Positions 11,887 to 12,355 of a DNA stretch of 12,355 bases are shown here, piece by piece. The notes beneath the pieces were generated by a model, which did no database searches, was not told where the DNA came from, and saw only the letters and a program-made list of their open reading frames with translations. The stretch is from Candidatus Bathyarchaeota archaeon CG07_land_8_20_14_0_80_47_9. GTDB taxonomy: Archaea; Thermoproteota; Bathyarchaeia; Bathyarchaeales; Bathycorpusculaceae. The stretch lies in the NCBI GenBank assembly GCA_002779555.1, contig PEWI01000153.1, forward strand, positions 490-12,844, written 5' to 3'. The stretch's first letter is position 1, and each line of letters starts with the position of its first letter. The translations under genes were made by a program, and so were the position numbers.

Positions 11887-12277
11887 CGCTTACGCGTGGA
11901 TTGAAATCTTCATCGGAAGCGAAAGAGGGAAGAGAGCAAAGGAAACCTTGGAGCAGGCTGACGAGGTTTACACGCCGGATACTGTCATGGCGGAAGTTGC
12001 CCGAAAATATTGTAGAGAAGGAGCCGAAGAACGAACTACACAAGCAAGGCTTGAGATTATAGCCAAGGCGTCAGACATAGTCCCGATAGACATCAAACTG
12101 GCCTTAGAGGCAGCAAGATGCTACACAAGGCTCACGCGAGAAGCAAAGAAAAAAGACCTCACACCCCCCAGCCTTTTCGACGCCATACCACTAGCCGCGG
12201 CCAGACTACTTAAGGCAAAAATCTTAACCGGTGACGAGCATTTCAAGAATCTGCCTGAAACAATATGGGTGAAATAG
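11870..12277 (+). CDS. vapC: PIN-domain toxin (VapC-type ribonuclease)
   Basis: This 135-residue PIN-domain toxin has VVDAYAWIEIF with D6, MAEVARKY with E42, LFDAIPLAAAR with D104, and LTGDEHFKNLP with D122. This is the complete four-acid metal site of active PIN nucleases. The frame is open back to 11747, but a strong ribosome site GAGGAGG (11857-11863) 6 nt before GTG 11870, and the position of the first catalytic strand, fix the start here. It overlaps the antitoxin by 17 bp. It should cleave a tRNA or rRNA when released from VapB; the target is unknown. It is more canonical than the VapC at 7210, and the two are not close paralogues. Confidence 0.9.
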   Translation: MKTVVDAYAWIEIFIGSERGKRAKETLEQADEVYTPDTVMAEVARKYCREGAEERTTQARLEIIAKASDIVPIDIKLALEAARCYTRLTREAKKKDLTPPSLFDAIPLAAARLLKAKILTGDEHFKNLPETIWVK

Positions 12278-12355
12278 ACAATTCTGTCCTTGCAGAAAGG
12301 AAAAATGCTTTCTTTTGTTAAAATAGATGGGATGTCTACCGTCTTTCACTTTGTG
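12278..12355. other. Sequence after the second VapBC pair
   Basis: These 78 bases hold T-rich tracts (CTTTCTTTTGTT near 12308-12319) that could end the VapBC transcript. No gene is seen before the window ends. Confidence 0.3.

Noticed and set aside
6975..12277. Insertion sequence or transposon carrying the toxin-antitoxin genes
   Set aside because: No transposase or integrase frame, long terminal inverted repeat or target-site duplication was seen within the window.

Overview
The window looks archaeal, most likely from an uncultivated Bathyarchaeia or Thermoproteota-type genome. This is inferred from several signs. AT-rich TATA-like boxes lie about 25-30 nt upstream of several starts, giving very short or no leaders. 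GTG and TTG starts are frequent, and genes often overlap as ATGA. VapBC, RelBE and MntA-HepT toxin-antitoxin pairs are dense. One exported protein ends in a PEF-type C-terminal anchor. No tRNA, rRNA, CRISPR array or complete insertion sequence was seen.

Left part (1-5570). A partial minus-strand reading frame leaves the left edge. A plus-strand tandem-domain GNAT acetyltransferase follows (111-1001). Next comes a compact minus-strand signalling operon, read from right to left: two paralogous small proteins that I tentatively place in the archaeal NitrOD5-like family (5570-5172 and 5060-4707), a soluble 1064-residue PAS-PAS-GAF-GAF-GAF histidine kinase (4710-1516, ATGA-coupled to the gene before it), and a response regulator with only a receiver domain (1564-1094). 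The kinase and regulator should form a phosphorelay, with the two small proteins as likely co-regulated partners.

Middle part (5571-6678). A divergent intergenic region leads into a secreted zinc-dependent phospholipase C-like protein with a nearly complete metal-ligand set and a PEF-like C-terminal membrane anchor.

Right part (6679-12277) is an accessory island of toxin-antitoxin modules and their debris. It holds AbrB-type VapB/PIN VapC (6975-7692), MntA nucleotidyltransferase/HepT HEPN (7803-8440), a ribbon-helix-helix plus zinc-ribbon regulator (8803-9147), RelB/RelE (10332-10819) and a second VapBC (11668-12277). The two RHH antitoxin operons carry clean palindromic operators over their promoters. 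Between them are decayed copies: an MNT-tail/HEPN-head remnant (6826-6968) and three copies of a small unrecognised protein called X here (intact 8509-8754, truncated 9647-9820, fragment about 7709-7783). Their arrangement suggests an ancestral X-MNT-HEPN cassette that was duplicated and then deleted. A minus-strand GNAT acetyltransferase frame with no normal start codon (9567-9130) and an iron-sulfur flavoprotein (11475-10918) complete the region. Base composition of the plus strand changes from G/T-rich to A/C-rich near 9.8-10.3 kb, whichever strand is coding.
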